Shown here piece after piece: positions 17,801 to 26,244 of a stretch of 43,075 nucleotides of DNA. This DNA comes from JACJYE01 sp964432875 (GTDB lineage: Bacteria; Bacteroidota; Bacteroidia; Chitinophagales; Saprospiraceae). The stretch's first letter is position 1. Each line of letters opens with the position of its first letter. The stretch spans positions 1-43,075 of the forward strand of contig CAYSPJ010000036.1 in the NCBI GenBank assembly GCA_964432875.1, in the 5' to 3' direction. The translations under genes and the position numbers were made by a program. Under the pieces are notes generated by a model. That model was not told where the DNA came from, did not search any database, and worked only from the letters and a program-made list of their open reading frames with translations.

Positions 17801-18305
17801 GACGGAAGCCTGCTTGGGCTGGCGCTTCCTGAACAAGGGTTGGATCACCGCCAGCTGGATGCGCACGCCTCTGGAAGAAGCCGCCGCGGATATGCCGCTG
17901 TTTACCCTGCGCTTCCGCGCCCGGCAAACGGGTGAGCTGAGCCGCTGGCTGAGCATCGGCTCGGGCTTTACCCCAGCTGAAGCTTATGACGAAAGCTTGC
18001 GAGCCTACGGGCTCCATCTCGATTTTGAGGGCTTGCAACAAACCACTGGCCTGTCCCTCTTTCAAAACATGCCCAACCCCTTCAAAGGAGAAACTTCTAT
18101 CGGTTTTGAATTGCCGCAAGCCGGAGAGGCTAGCCTACAGGTCCACGCTCCCAATGGCAGCCTGCTGTACGAGCAACATGGCTACTTCCCGGCTGGCTAT
18201 CACGAACTGCGGCTGGATGCATCCGCTTTGCCCGAAGGTCTGTTGTTCTATACGCTGCGCACCCAAGGCCAAACTGTCACCCAACGGATGATGGTGATTA
18301 AATAG
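14859..18305 (+). CDS. Large secreted delta-60 repeat protein with dockerin-like, cohesin-like and T9SS C-terminal domains
   Basis: A 1148-residue protein with a signal peptide (MKKHALLTAALISGLCTLLFS). Residues about 20-740 are delta-60 propeller repeats, each with the pattern LPDGRFYAAGTF or NGQMLVGGEF plus NGxxDxSF (LDTSFQPD, LDGSFNLS). Then come a carboxypeptidase-regulatory-like domain (about 745-800), a dockerin-like region (about 802-915: STIDLILINRHILG, ADINNSQSISSLDLIGIQR, GDLNGDA), a cohesin-like beta domain (about 930-1050) and a T9SS tail (about 1060-1148: SLFQNMPNPFKGETSIGFEL ... LFYTLRTQGQTVTQRMMVIK). It is probably exported by the Por system and anchored or released. The function of the propeller is unknown. 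The dockerin-like calcium loops are shortened, so cellulosome-type docking should not be assumed. Confidence 0.92.
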   Translation: MKKHALLTAALISGLCTLLFSQSFDASFQPDVSRPGDVRRLLLLPDGRFYAAGTFDFANKATRASLARFLANGELDTSFQPDLSDFYITALSQQADGRILAGGYFTGQDAPGGVTVLRLNINGSRDFGFQAGSAPSGNLNDIAVESNGTILVGGAFINFAGQPTQGVVRLSANGNFLQSIPLQAAVPVFVNRLLVQPNGRFLVGGVAGSDAYLSNHLPNGSPVPGFSLGLTLPGTTNTLVGIRDLALDNSGRIVFTASTFLIRYAVVVLNANGSFLDWEYVFGIPMDIAIDYNNNIFIAGDFEGVSSIHPFNTTTGLQPYNGGIGADGLIRRAVIHPNGGFLVAGHFSAYDGQPSLSLKRLSPSGAPIAGFNASLERPGLVRAMVRSGQDKLYIAGEFSMIGNTYSTNVGRIMLADGSPDPSFTNPGISYRNAINDLALDSQGRLLLAGTNHDNADALNESPLLRLLPSGAHDPAFQITPTNYPIGRVRKVLPLPNGQMLVGGEFHLFNPNIVAARLVLFNGNGSLNQNFSARVQASGVWELYRQSDGRILIGGTNIRYDGAAPASIIRLQPNLNRDLGFQAPSTLGCGDKPCRFTFTEQPDGRILAGGAFEWAGADPEARFGIIRMLASGNLDGSFNLSGSFSPAEPHSDGEARSLRLFPNGQILAVGTFDSLGLMPAAGMVILAPDGSPADDLGMITFQRQEILDALVLNNDEFLIAGVLFDAADPRHSGLALVSGAAPIRPFIAGNINSSFGNPVPNVELSISGQPSANLLTGQDGHYYWENAQAGQSYLVRPLLDANHGNGVSTIDLILINRHILGVEPLTNPYRLIAADINNSQSISSLDLIGIQRVIIGISETFSNNTSWRFVPARYVFPQAANPWFEAFPESITIDNMPATGVDDADFIAIKIGDLNGDAALPLQAISQRSAYRLLTKEAKAQAGASFEVPIRLAPGEEWEGCQFTLQYDPAALELEGIEYGLATEACLGWRFLNKGWITASWMRTPLEEAAADMPLFTLRFRARQTGELSRWLSIGSGFTPAEAYDESLRAYGLHLDFEGLQQTTGLSLFQNMPNPFKGETSIGFELPQAGEASLQVHAPNGSLLYEQHGYFPAGYHELRLDASALPEGLLFYTLRTQGQTVTQRMMVIK

Positions 18306-18309
18306 TCCA

Positions 18310-18328
18310 CGGGCAGTGTCACTGCCCG
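18310..18328. repeat. Perfect 9-bp inverted repeat just after the delta-60 gene
   Basis: CGGGCAGTG and CACTGCCCG flank a single T, four nucleotides after the stop codon at 18305. The extruded hairpin would be a GC-rich stem with a tight loop. There is no T-run after it, so it may act in transcript stability or as a binding site rather than as a classical terminator. Confidence 0.5.
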
Positions 18329-18387
18329 GCTAAAGGCTCCGTGTCAGCGCTTGCCGGCAGAGTAAGCCGGTAAACCAATACGGTGAG

Positions 18388-18433
18388 CAGCCTCCTGATC
18401 GGCCCGTCAAACGGCGAGGTGGTCAGGAGGCTG
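18388..18433. repeat. Long hairpin (11-bp perfect arms) before the helicase gene
   Basis: CAGCCTCCTGA (18388-18398) and TCAGGAGGCTG (18423-18433) are perfect inverted arms around a 24-nt loop, extendable by wobble pairs. It lies between the delta-60 gene and the helicase promoter-like site. No T-run follows on either strand. Confidence 0.6.
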
Positions 18434-18474
18434 GATCACAAGTTTAGGCCCAAGATCAAGTCGCAATATTTACC

Positions 18475-18482
18475 TAACTTTG
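18475..18482 (+). promoter_or_regulatory. Bacteroidota -7 element upstream of the helicase gene
   Basis: TAACTTTG matches TAnnTTTG exactly and lies 32 nt before the helicase ATG, for a leader of about 25 nt. No TTTG-like -33 box stands at 19-21 nt. Confidence 0.45.
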
Positions 18483-18514
18483 TGCGGGCAAAAACGTTTA
18501 CGCGACGATAATTC

Positions 18515-21500
18515 ATGAATCCACGCATCATCTCCGCTGGTGCCGGCAGCGGCAAGACCTACCGGCTCACCGCTGAAATGGTTGACCTGCTGCGGCAAGG
18601 CGTGCGGGCCAACGGCATCATCGCCACCACCTTTACCAAGAAAGCAGCGGCGGAATTGCAGGAACGCGTACGGGTGCGCCTCCTGGAAGCGGGCATGAAT
18701 GAGCAAGCCGACCAATTGGCCAACGCCTTGATCGGCACCGTCCATGGGCTAGGGGTCAAATTGTTGCAGCGCTTTGCCTACGAGGCTGGAGTCTCGCCGG
18801 AAGTCAGCATCATCGCGGATGAAGACCAGCAGGTCTTGTTCAACCAATCGCTGGCCAACATCCTGGACAGCGAGCGGGTGAGCCGGATGGAAACCCTGAG
18901 CGACCGCCTGGGGCTGAATAAACGGGAGCGCTACGACTGGCGCCAGGAAGTTAAACAAGTGACTGATATCGCCCGGGCCAACGACTTCTCTGACGAAGTA
19001 CTGGAAAAGAGCAAGCGCCTTTCTTTTGAAAGCTTCCAGCCTTTCCTGGGGCAGCCCGCCTCCAGCCCCAAGGGGCATTTCGAACAAAAGCTAGCTACCT
19101 TGCTGGAGGTTACTGCCAGCAGCCTGGAACAGAATGCCGACGAAACCAAGAAGACCCGCGAGGCCGCTGAACTCCTGCGCGAGATGCGGCGCAACCTCAA
19201 GTTGCGGCACTGCCTTTACTGGCACGAGTGGGCCAAAATATCCAAGCTGGGCGTAGGCGCCAAAAGCCGGGAGGATGCCGCCGAACTCATCGAATTTGCC
19301 CAAAACCATACGGAACACCCCGAATTCCAACAAGATATCCGGGATTTTATCGATGGCATCTTTGATGTCGCCATCGCTGCCATCCAGGAATACAGTCGCT
19401 ATAAAAAACGGCGCGGCTTGATTGACTACACCGATATGGAAGTGCTGGTGAGCCGGCTGTTAGAAAACCCACAGGTAAAGGCCGTCCTCCAGGAAGAACT
19501 GGATTTGTTGATGGTAGATGAGTTTCAAGATACCAGCCCCATCCAGCTGGATATTTTCCTGAAGCTATCCCGCCTGGCCCGCTACTCGGTCTGGGTGGGC
19601 GACCCCAAGCAGTCCATTTACGGATTCCGCGGTGCCGCGCCAGAGCTGATGCAAGCCGTCATCACAGCGGGAGGCGGCATCAAGCCAGAGGATATACAAA
19701 CCTTTTCCTGGCGTTCGCGCCAGGATATCGTCCAGGCTACCAATGCTTTGTTTGTGCGGGCTTTCGCCAACTTACCCCAGGAGCAGGTGGCGCTGGAACC
19801 CAAGCGCGGACGCAGCAATGACCCGCCCGAGATGGAAGCCGCCCTGCGGCACTGGCATTTCAAGTTTGAGGGCGAGGGGCGCTTGCCCGGCCGGCCCTGG
19901 ATGGAGAGCTGCATTGCCTTTAGCCTGAAGCAATTCCTGGATCAGGGCGTATTAGTGGTGCCTAAAGATGAGCCGCAGGCCCGCCGGGCCCGCCCTGGTG
20001 ATGTGGCCATCCTCTGCCGCTCCAATACAGAATGCCAGATAGTGGCCGAAGCACTGCACCAAGCGGGCCTGCGGGCAGCCATCTCCCGCAGCGGCCTGAT
20101 TGCCACGGCCGAGGCCANNNNNNNNNNNNNNNNNNNNNNNNNNNNNNNNNNNNNNNNNNNNNNNNNNNNNNNNNNNNNNNNNNNNNNNNNNNNNNNNNNN
20201 NNNNNNNNNNNNNNNNNGCGGGCCTGCGGGCAGCCATCTCCCGCAGCGGCCTGATTGCCACGGCCGAGGCCAAGCTTATCCTGGCCTGCCTGAAGTATAT
20301 CCTGCACCAATACGACTCCCTTTCAGTAGCTGAAATCTTGCTGCTGGCTAGTGGACAAAATATCGAGGACATCATCGAAAGCCGCCTGGAGTATCTCGAC
20401 AAATTCGAGGCGGAAGGCTGGGCCGCCGGGCAATGGGCCGAAGAGGATGCCTTCATCCGCTCTTTGAACGAATTGCGCGGGCAGACCATCGAGCTGTCCA
20501 GCTCGGAGATACTGGACTTGCTGCTGGAAGAGCTCGGCCTGCGCCGCACCATCTCCAGCTGGGGTAAAGAACAGCAGCGGCTCGATAATGTGGAGGTGCT
20601 CCGCCAATTGGCCGGGCAATACGAAGATGCTTGCAACCGCTTGCATACCGCTGCCTCGCTAGGGGGCTTCCTGCTGTGGCTGGCTGATTTGGAAAATAAA
20701 AAACTGGACATGCAAGGCTCCGGTGAAGGGCCCGATGCCGTCAATGTATTGACTTACCACAAGAGTAAAGGGCTGGAGTGGCCTATCGTCATCTGCCATA
20801 GCCTGGAAGGCAAATTGCGTGCGGAGGTATGGGGCATCGGCCTGATCGCCGAGAGTGAAATCGTTGATTTGGACCGGGTGCTGGCCAACCGCTGGCTGCG
20901 TTACTGGGTCAACCCTTATGCCGACCAGGATCGCAATACCCTACTGGAGGAACGCCTGAAAGATAGCCCTGCCAGCCAACATGCCCGCAAGCAAGCGCTG
21001 GAGGAAGAAGCCCGCCTGCTTTATGTGGGCCTCACCCGCGCCCGCGACTACCTCATCCTGCCTTCCCGCCCACAGCCGACCCGCTGGCTCAACCGGGTGT
21101 GGCACCAGGGGCAGGAAGACCTCCCGACCCTCGATCCTGATTCCGGCGAGAGCCCCTGGGAATGGAATGGCGAAACACTGATGATTAAAACGGAGATTTT
21201 TACTTATCCTGCCAGCTTCCCCCCCGCCGTGCCCGAGGAGGCACCAGCCTATTTCCTGGAAGAACGAGCCGGCAAAGAAATGCATCAACCCTTCGACATC
21301 GACCTCGGCAAAGAAAACTTTAGCGAAGAGGTGCGGCCCCGCATCGGTCAGCTATCCACTTACGGCAGACCGCTCTCTCTGCCCGAGGGCACTGACCTCT
21401 ACGCCGCCGCCAAGGCAGCTAAAGCCTTCCTCATTGCCGACCGACAGGCATACCAGCCAGCTGAACGCCTGCAAATGGCCCAGGGGTTCGTCAAGCGCTA

Positions 21501-21873
21501 TGGGCTGGGTGAGGCAAACCCGCAGGAGTTCATCCAGCAGGGCGATGCCTGGAGCGCATTCTTGGCACAGCAGTTCAAGGCTGGCCATATCCACCGCAAG
21601 TACCCCGTCCGCTATCTGCACCACGGCCGATTGTTTAACTCGATCATAGATTTTATATTGGAAACCGAACAAGGGCTTATCGTGATTCAAAACAGCGGCT
21701 TCGAGGAAAATGATACGGCTAAAATGCGGCAACGGGCCCTCCAAAACCTGGGGACTTGGTGCTACCTCAGCCGCCTGGCCCTACTAAGCCACTTTAAAAA
21801 GCCGGCCGTGCGCACTTTCGTCAATTTTGTCCTGAGCGGCACTTTGGTGGAAGTGGAGGCTAAAAACGAGTAG
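18515..21873 (+). CDS. UvrD/AddA (RecB)-like superfamily 1 helicase, interrupted by an assembly gap
   Basis: The frame opened at 18515 runs to the N gap at 20118, and the frame after the gap runs to the stop at 21873. If the duplicated 55 nt flanking the gap are collapsed, the two join in phase into one 1067-residue protein. Visible SF1 helicase motifs are the P-loop AGAGSGKT (residues 8-15), TFTKKAAAEL, DEFQDTS (about 336-342), GDPKQSIYGFRGA, FSWRSRQ, VNVLTYHKSKGLEWPIV and EARLLYVGLTRARDYL. The size and the HKSKGLEW motif fit AddA/RecB-type recombination helicases. The C-terminal PD-(D/E)XK nuclease region keeps IIDF, but the DYK position reads IQN (21685-21693), so nuclease activity is probably lost. 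No AddB/RecC-like gene is adjacent. Confidence 0.9.
20063..20272 (+). repeat. 55-nt direct duplication flanking the gap (likely artefact)
   Basis: Both copies begin GCGGGCCTGCGGG and end CCGAGGCCA, and both encode AGLRAAISRSGLIATAEA. A natural tandem duplication with an unrelated insert is much less likely than a contig-end overlap. Confidence 0.9.
20118..20217. other. 100-N assembly gap
   Basis: Exactly 100 N. The 55 nt before it (20063-20117) and the 55 nt after it (20218-20272) are identical and sit in the same codon phase of the same helicase gene. This is what results when two overlapping contig ends are scaffolded with a fixed-size gap instead of being merged. The true missing length is therefore probably zero. 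Confidence 0.95.
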
Positions 21874-21957
21874 CACACAAATCGCTTTTCTACTAACAAT
21901 CACTCCGAGCCGACAAAAACAGGGGGGCTTCTTGCTGAAAAGTAGGGGGAAAGCGGC

Positions 21958-21965
21958 TAAATTTG
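21958..21965 (+). promoter_or_regulatory. Candidate -7 element for the first metalloprotease
   Basis: TAAATTTG matches TAnnTTTG, with a TTG at 21932-21934 about 23 nt upstream, somewhat longer than the usual spacing. The leader to the ATG at 22092 would be about 120 nt. Confidence 0.35.
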
Positions 21966-22091
21966 TGTCCTGGCATTGGCAAGCTATTTTCTCTGATTAA
22001 AAATCCAGCCCTAGGTTGCTTAGAACAAATCATGCTGCCAACCCATTTACCATTAGATTACATGATTACGCCATAAATAAAGTTTCCAATC

Positions 22092-25000
22092 ATGAGGTTT
22101 CTATCTACACTTGTATCTTGCCTGTTTGCCCTTTCCATCTTGCAGGCCCAACCCAATAATTTCTGGACCGATGTGGAGGAAAGCCGGGTGCTCCTGCCCG
22201 CCGGCTCAGAGGTCATGGTCAATGCCCACAAATACCGCACGCTGGCACTGGATTATGAAAGCTTTAAAAGCGCGCTGCGCCTTGCCCCGCTGGAATACAC
22301 TGCGGCGGCGGCCAACCCGGCCCACATCAGCCTGCCTATGCCCGATGGGAGTATGCATCAATTCAAAGTAGTGGAATCTCCGGTGATGGCCCCGGAGCTG
22401 GCAGCGCGCTTCCCGGGCATCAAATCTTTCCAGGCCTATAGCTTGGACAACCCATTGGTCAGCGCTCGCTTCGACTTTTCGGTCAATGGCCTCATCGCTT
22501 CCATCCTTAGCCCGGAAGGGCGCATTTTTATCGAGCCCTATGCCAGCAAGCAGACGAGCTTTTACTTTTGCTACAACTCGCGCGATTTGACCGTGAATGA
22601 TCTGCCGCCCTTTGCTTGCGGCTATGACGATTTCATCGACGAAGAGCTGAACCGGGATGAAATGCTCCAAGCTTCCGAAACGGCGATTGGCTTCCGCAAC
22701 AACGAGCTGGTCCCTTTACGCACCTATCGCCTGGCGCTGGCCTGCACGGGTGAATATGCCCAGCAGAAAGGCGGCACGCTGGAGTCGGTACAAGCCTCCT
22801 TCAATACTGCGGTCAACTTAGTCAACCAGATTTTCGTACTGGAGAACGCCGTACGCCTGGAGCTGGTGCCCCAAAACCACCTGCTCATCTTCCTCGACCC
22901 GATGACCGACCCTTATGTCAGCTCCAATAATGGTGGGTCTTTGCTGGGGCAAAATACCGCAGTGATCAACGGCATCATCCCCCCTGCTTTTTACGACCTG
23001 GGGCATGTGTTTACTTCCGGCTGTACGGATGTGGGCGGTGTGGCCGGAGGCACCATCTGCTCTGCAAATAAAGCGCGGGGCGTCACTTGCCACTATACCA
23101 ACAACCTGACCCATATCGTCACGCGGGTATTGGCGCATGAAATTGGGCATCAATTTTCCGTAGGCCACAGCTGGAACACTTGCCCGGGCGCCGAGCAGCA
23201 GCATGCCTCCGGTTCGGCTTTTGAGCCAGGCAGCGGCAGCACTATCATGTCTTACCAGGGTTCTTGTGGGGCCAACAACAACATCTCTGGCCCGGCGGGC
23301 GTATATTTCAATATCGGCTCGATTGAGACCTTCACCTTTTTCGCCCGCCAGAGCGGCGGTTCGACCTGCGGCGAAACTTCTACTCCGGGAAATAATCAGC
23401 CCGTAGTGACTCTGCCTTACGCCAATGGTTTCCAGATCCCCATCAGTACGCCATTTGAGTTGAGTGCCGATGCTTATGACCCCGACGGAGACGAATTGAC
23501 GTATTGCTGGGAGCAATACGACCTGGGGCCTTCCACTGATTTGGGCAGCCCTTTTCTCGATGCCCCAATCTTTCGCTCTTTCAACCCCGTCAGCAGCCCC
23601 ACCCGCGTCTTCCCCCGCTTGAGCAAAATCATTGCCTCCACCTATGATAACGAGGAGGTGCTGCCTACTTATAGCCGCAACCTGACCTTCCGCTGCGTAG
23701 TGCGAGATAACAACCCCGTGGCTGGGGGCGCGGCCTGGGAAGAGGTGAGGTTCCGCGCTGATGAAACCGCTGGCCCCTTCGTGGTGCTACTCCCCGATAC
23801 CAGCGCAGTGACCTGGAAAGTCGGCGAATATCAGGAAGTGCGTTGGGATGTAGCCAATACGACTAACAACCGGGTCAAGTGCTACTATGTAAATATCAAG
23901 CTATCCGTAGATGGCGGACAGACCTATCCTTACACCCTGTTGGCTAATGCCCCCAACAATGGCTCTGCTTTCGTGACGGTACCAGATGCCGTATCCAGTG
24001 CTGCCCGCATCCGGGTAGAAGCTGCCGACAACATCTTTTTTGACATTTCCAACCGCAACTTCCGCATCGAAGCAGCCACCGAGCCTGGCTATGCTCTAGA
24101 GGTAAGCCCGGCAGCCATCCCGCTTTTCTGCCTGCCTGGCGATGAGCTTTCCCTTGAGATCAATACCACCGCTATACTCGGATACGACAGCCTGATTACC
24201 CTGGGCCTGCTGGGTAATCTGCCGTCTTCTGCCTCTTATGCTTTTGGGCAGGAACAACTACTGCCCGGCGAAAGCACTACCCTGTCGATTGATATGGGCA
24301 ATTTCATCGGCCGGGATACGCTCCGGCTGCAAGTGCAAGCCATCGCGCCAGGGCTAGACACGGCCTACCGCCAATTGTACGTCATCGCCCTGTCGTCCGA
24401 TTTTTCAGACCTGGCCTTGCAAGAACCGGCTGACGGCACCAGCGGGATACTTTTCTCCACGGGCTTCAACTGGGCAACCGCCGCCGGTGCGGATACTTAC
24501 GACTTTCAACTGGCTACGAATCCGGCATTCAACGATGCCAGTATCGTTAATGCCAGCGGGCTTGCGCAAGGCAGCTATACCCCCACAACCCTTTTCCAGC
24601 CCAACGAGCTCTACTACTGGCGCGTGCGCCCCATCAACGAATGCGGCCCGGGCGAATGGCTGGACCCCTTCGCCTTCCAAACGGCTACCGTTGATTGCGC
24701 TACGGATGGTGCCACGGACTTGCCCATCAGCCTGTCCAACAGCCCTAATACCAAAATCTCCCGCATCTTCGTAACCTCAAACGGCATCATCAATGATTTG
24801 AATATCAAGAACCTGGAGGTGACCTTCCAGCCGGTAAACAGCTTGCGCATCACCTTGGTCAGCCCGGCGGGCACCGAGGCTATCCTTTACAACCGGAACT
24901 GCCTGAACACCGGCCTGGTGCGATTGAGCTTTGACGATGAAGCGCCGACTGGCATCTTCTGCCCGCCGAGCAACAACGCGCCGATGCGGCCCGTGGAAGC

Positions 25001-25751
25001 GCTCTCTATCTTTGATGGCGAGAACACCTTTGGCGAATGGCAGCTCAAGGTCCAGGTAGTTACCAGCGGCTTTGGCGGCGGTTCTATTAAAAACTGGAAC
25101 CTGGAATTCTGTGCCGCGCTGACGCCCACGCCTCCCCTTACTGTGCGCAACGAAACCCTGCCCGTACCGCCAGGCCAATCCAATACCCTAACCAAAAATT
25201 TCCTGGAAACCCAGGATGAAAATGCTGCGCCCGAGCAGTTGACCTACACCCTGGTGCGCCCGCCCGCCCACGGCCAGCTTTATCGCCTCAGCCAGAACAA
25301 CGAACCGCTGCTAGCCGGCGCCAAGTTTTCTCAGGCCACCATCAACACCTTCAACCTGGCTTATGTACACGACGGCAGCGATACTCAAGCGGATAGCTTC
25401 ACCTTTGTAGTTGAAGATGGCGAAGGTGGCTGGATACCCACACAGGTGTTCCATATCGCTATTGACGAGGATGCGGTAGTCAATACTCAGGAACTAGCCA
25501 CCCAAAATGGCATCAGCCTGTTCCCCAATCCCGCCAAAGACATGGTGACGATTGGCTTCCTGCAGCCCGTTAGCGGGTTTGCTGAGGTGCGCTTCTTCAA
25601 CCTGCAAGGGCAGCAAGTGCAGCAAGGGCGTTTTATTGAAGGCGGCAATTATTTACAAGTAAGTACGGCGGCATTGCCCTCGGGCATTTATTTCGTACAA
25701 GTGCAGGGTGCGGAAGGGCACTACGTGCAAAAACTCGCGGTACAACGGTAA
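22092..25751 (+). CDS. Secreted metzincin metalloprotease, copy 1 (T9SS cargo)
   Basis: A 1219-residue protein. Residues 1-19 are a signal peptide (MRFLSTLVSCLFALSILQAQ). A propeptide-like region runs to about 200. The reprolysin-like protease domain (about 205-425) has the zinc motif HEIGHQFSVGH with H349, E350, H353 and H359, and a Met-turn STIMSYQG. The Gly normally third after the second zinc His is Ser here. Then follow Ig/FN3-like domains with KVGEYQEVRWDVANT, a proprotein-convertase P-domain (about 883-1010), a CSPG/cadherin-like domain (about 1016-1127, PPAHGQLYRLS...LAYVHDGSDTQADSFTF) and a T9SS tail (about 1137-1219, ISLFPNPAKDMVTI...LAVQR). It probably degrades extracellular protein. 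First of three tandem paralogues. Confidence 0.93.
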   Translation: MRFLSTLVSCLFALSILQAQPNNFWTDVEESRVLLPAGSEVMVNAHKYRTLALDYESFKSALRLAPLEYTAAAANPAHISLPMPDGSMHQFKVVESPVMAPELAARFPGIKSFQAYSLDNPLVSARFDFSVNGLIASILSPEGRIFIEPYASKQTSFYFCYNSRDLTVNDLPPFACGYDDFIDEELNRDEMLQASETAIGFRNNELVPLRTYRLALACTGEYAQQKGGTLESVQASFNTAVNLVNQIFVLENAVRLELVPQNHLLIFLDPMTDPYVSSNNGGSLLGQNTAVINGIIPPAFYDLGHVFTSGCTDVGGVAGGTICSANKARGVTCHYTNNLTHIVTRVLAHEIGHQFSVGHSWNTCPGAEQQHASGSAFEPGSGSTIMSYQGSCGANNNISGPAGVYFNIGSIETFTFFARQSGGSTCGETSTPGNNQPVVTLPYANGFQIPISTPFELSADAYDPDGDELTYCWEQYDLGPSTDLGSPFLDAPIFRSFNPVSSPTRVFPRLSKIIASTYDNEEVLPTYSRNLTFRCVVRDNNPVAGGAAWEEVRFRADETAGPFVVLLPDTSAVTWKVGEYQEVRWDVANTTNNRVKCYYVNIKLSVDGGQTYPYTLLANAPNNGSAFVTVPDAVSSAARIRVEAADNIFFDISNRNFRIEAATEPGYALEVSPAAIPLFCLPGDELSLEINTTAILGYDSLITLGLLGNLPSSASYAFGQEQLLPGESTTLSIDMGNFIGRDTLRLQVQAIAPGLDTAYRQLYVIALSSDFSDLALQEPADGTSGILFSTGFNWATAAGADTYDFQLATNPAFNDASIVNASGLAQGSYTPTTLFQPNELYYWRVRPINECGPGEWLDPFAFQTATVDCATDGATDLPISLSNSPNTKISRIFVTSNGIINDLNIKNLEVTFQPVNSLRITLVSPAGTEAILYNRNCLNTGLVRLSFDDEAPTGIFCPPSNNAPMRPVEALSIFDGENTFGEWQLKVQVVTSGFGGGSIKNWNLEFCAALTPTPPLTVRNETLPVPPGQSNTLTKNFLETQDENAAPEQLTYTLVRPPAHGQLYRLSQNNEPLLAGAKFSQATINTFNLAYVHDGSDTQADSFTFVVEDGEGGWIPTQVFHIAIDEDAVVNTQELATQNGISLFPNPAKDMVTIGFLQPVSGFAEVRFFNLQGQQVQQGRFIEGGNYLQVSTAALPSGIYFVQVQGAEGHYVQKLAVQR

Positions 25752-25765
25752 CGGCAAATTTGAGC

Positions 25766-25951
25766 AAGGCTGGCTTGAGGCGGCCTCATCATGGCGGAAT
25801 TGCATTTCGATGCCGCACTAAAGAGTGCGCATTTGTCGCATGATGATGTGCCATTTTTTGAATTGATCAACGCTTGCTTTCGCTTTACTGCTTCATTCCG
25901 TTCAGCTGGGATGTCGCTTTGTTCCATTAGAGACCGCCTCAGCCAGGCCAA
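25766..25951. repeat. Inverted-repeat element between metalloprotease copies 1 and 2
   Basis: The left end (25766-25794, containing TGAGGCGGCCTC at 25776-25787) and the inverse of the right end (25924-25951, containing GAGACCGCCTCA at 25930-25941) match over roughly 26 nt with a few mismatches and one-base shifts. The interior of about 130 nt shows no transposase. It starts 15 nt after the copy 1 stop codon. It is probably a miniature inverted-repeat element or a REP-like palindrome. No target-site duplication could be defined. Confidence 0.5.
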
Positions 25952-26020
25952 GGAACTATGATAGCATAAACTAAGAGGTAAAGCCAGGCCCCAGCAGATT
26001 TTCGGGCCCGGCTTTCACTT

Positions 26021-26173
26021 AGTGTCTGTTTTTATAGCTCGATAGCTGCGTTACGCTCGGCACCAAAATCCTCGCGACTTCAGCGTGGGGCCCTTATCCC
26101 ACGCTTCGTGGAGTAAACTCCGGTTTTGGGGCCTTCGCAAGCCTTGCTCTCGAACGCTAAAAGAGCAGACACT
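26021..26173. mobile_element. 153-bp near-palindromic MITE-like element upstream of metalloprotease copy 2
   Basis: The ends are AGTGTCTG (26021-26028) and CAGACACT (26166-26173). The two halves continue to match inwards for about 60 nt with small indels: TTTATAGC/TTTTAGC, TCGATAGC/TCGAGAGC and CACCAAAA/CCCCAAAA. The centre is a perfect hairpin, AGCGTGGG (26082-26089), an 8-nt loop, then CCCACGCT (26098-26105). No ORF or transposase is inside, and flanking duplication is not evident. The whole element would fold into one long hairpin, as expected of a MITE or large REP-type palindrome. It ends 71 nt before the copy 2 ATG. Confidence 0.65.
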
Positions 26174-26244
26174 CGACTAAATAGGGCATTCGTTAAAACA
26201 ACCAACAAACGGCAACCATTGGGTTAAACCAAATTTTCTCAGCT

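Larger units (their letters stand above)
25752..26244. other. Intergenic spacer between metalloprotease copies 1 and 2
   Basis: This 493-nt region is largely made up of the two palindromic elements listed separately (25766-25951 and 26021-26173). No gene is supported: a 76-codon minus-strand frame at 25721-25951 runs across the inverted repeats and resembles no protein I know. No TAnnTTTG promoter was seen before copy 2. Confidence 0.6.

Noticed and set aside
20063..20272. Natural direct repeat flanking an insertion
   Set aside because: The spacer is exactly 100 N and the repeat is a perfect contig-end type overlap; an artefact explains it better.
20032..21873. Separate second gene after the N gap
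   Set aside because: The duplicated 55 nt keep phase and the two parts carry complementary halves of one helicase motif set, so this is one gene split by assembly.
26041..26160. CRISPR-like or tRNA-like structure in the palindromic element
   Set aside because: There is one inverted unit only, no repeat-spacer periodicity and no cloverleaf with conserved tRNA bases.
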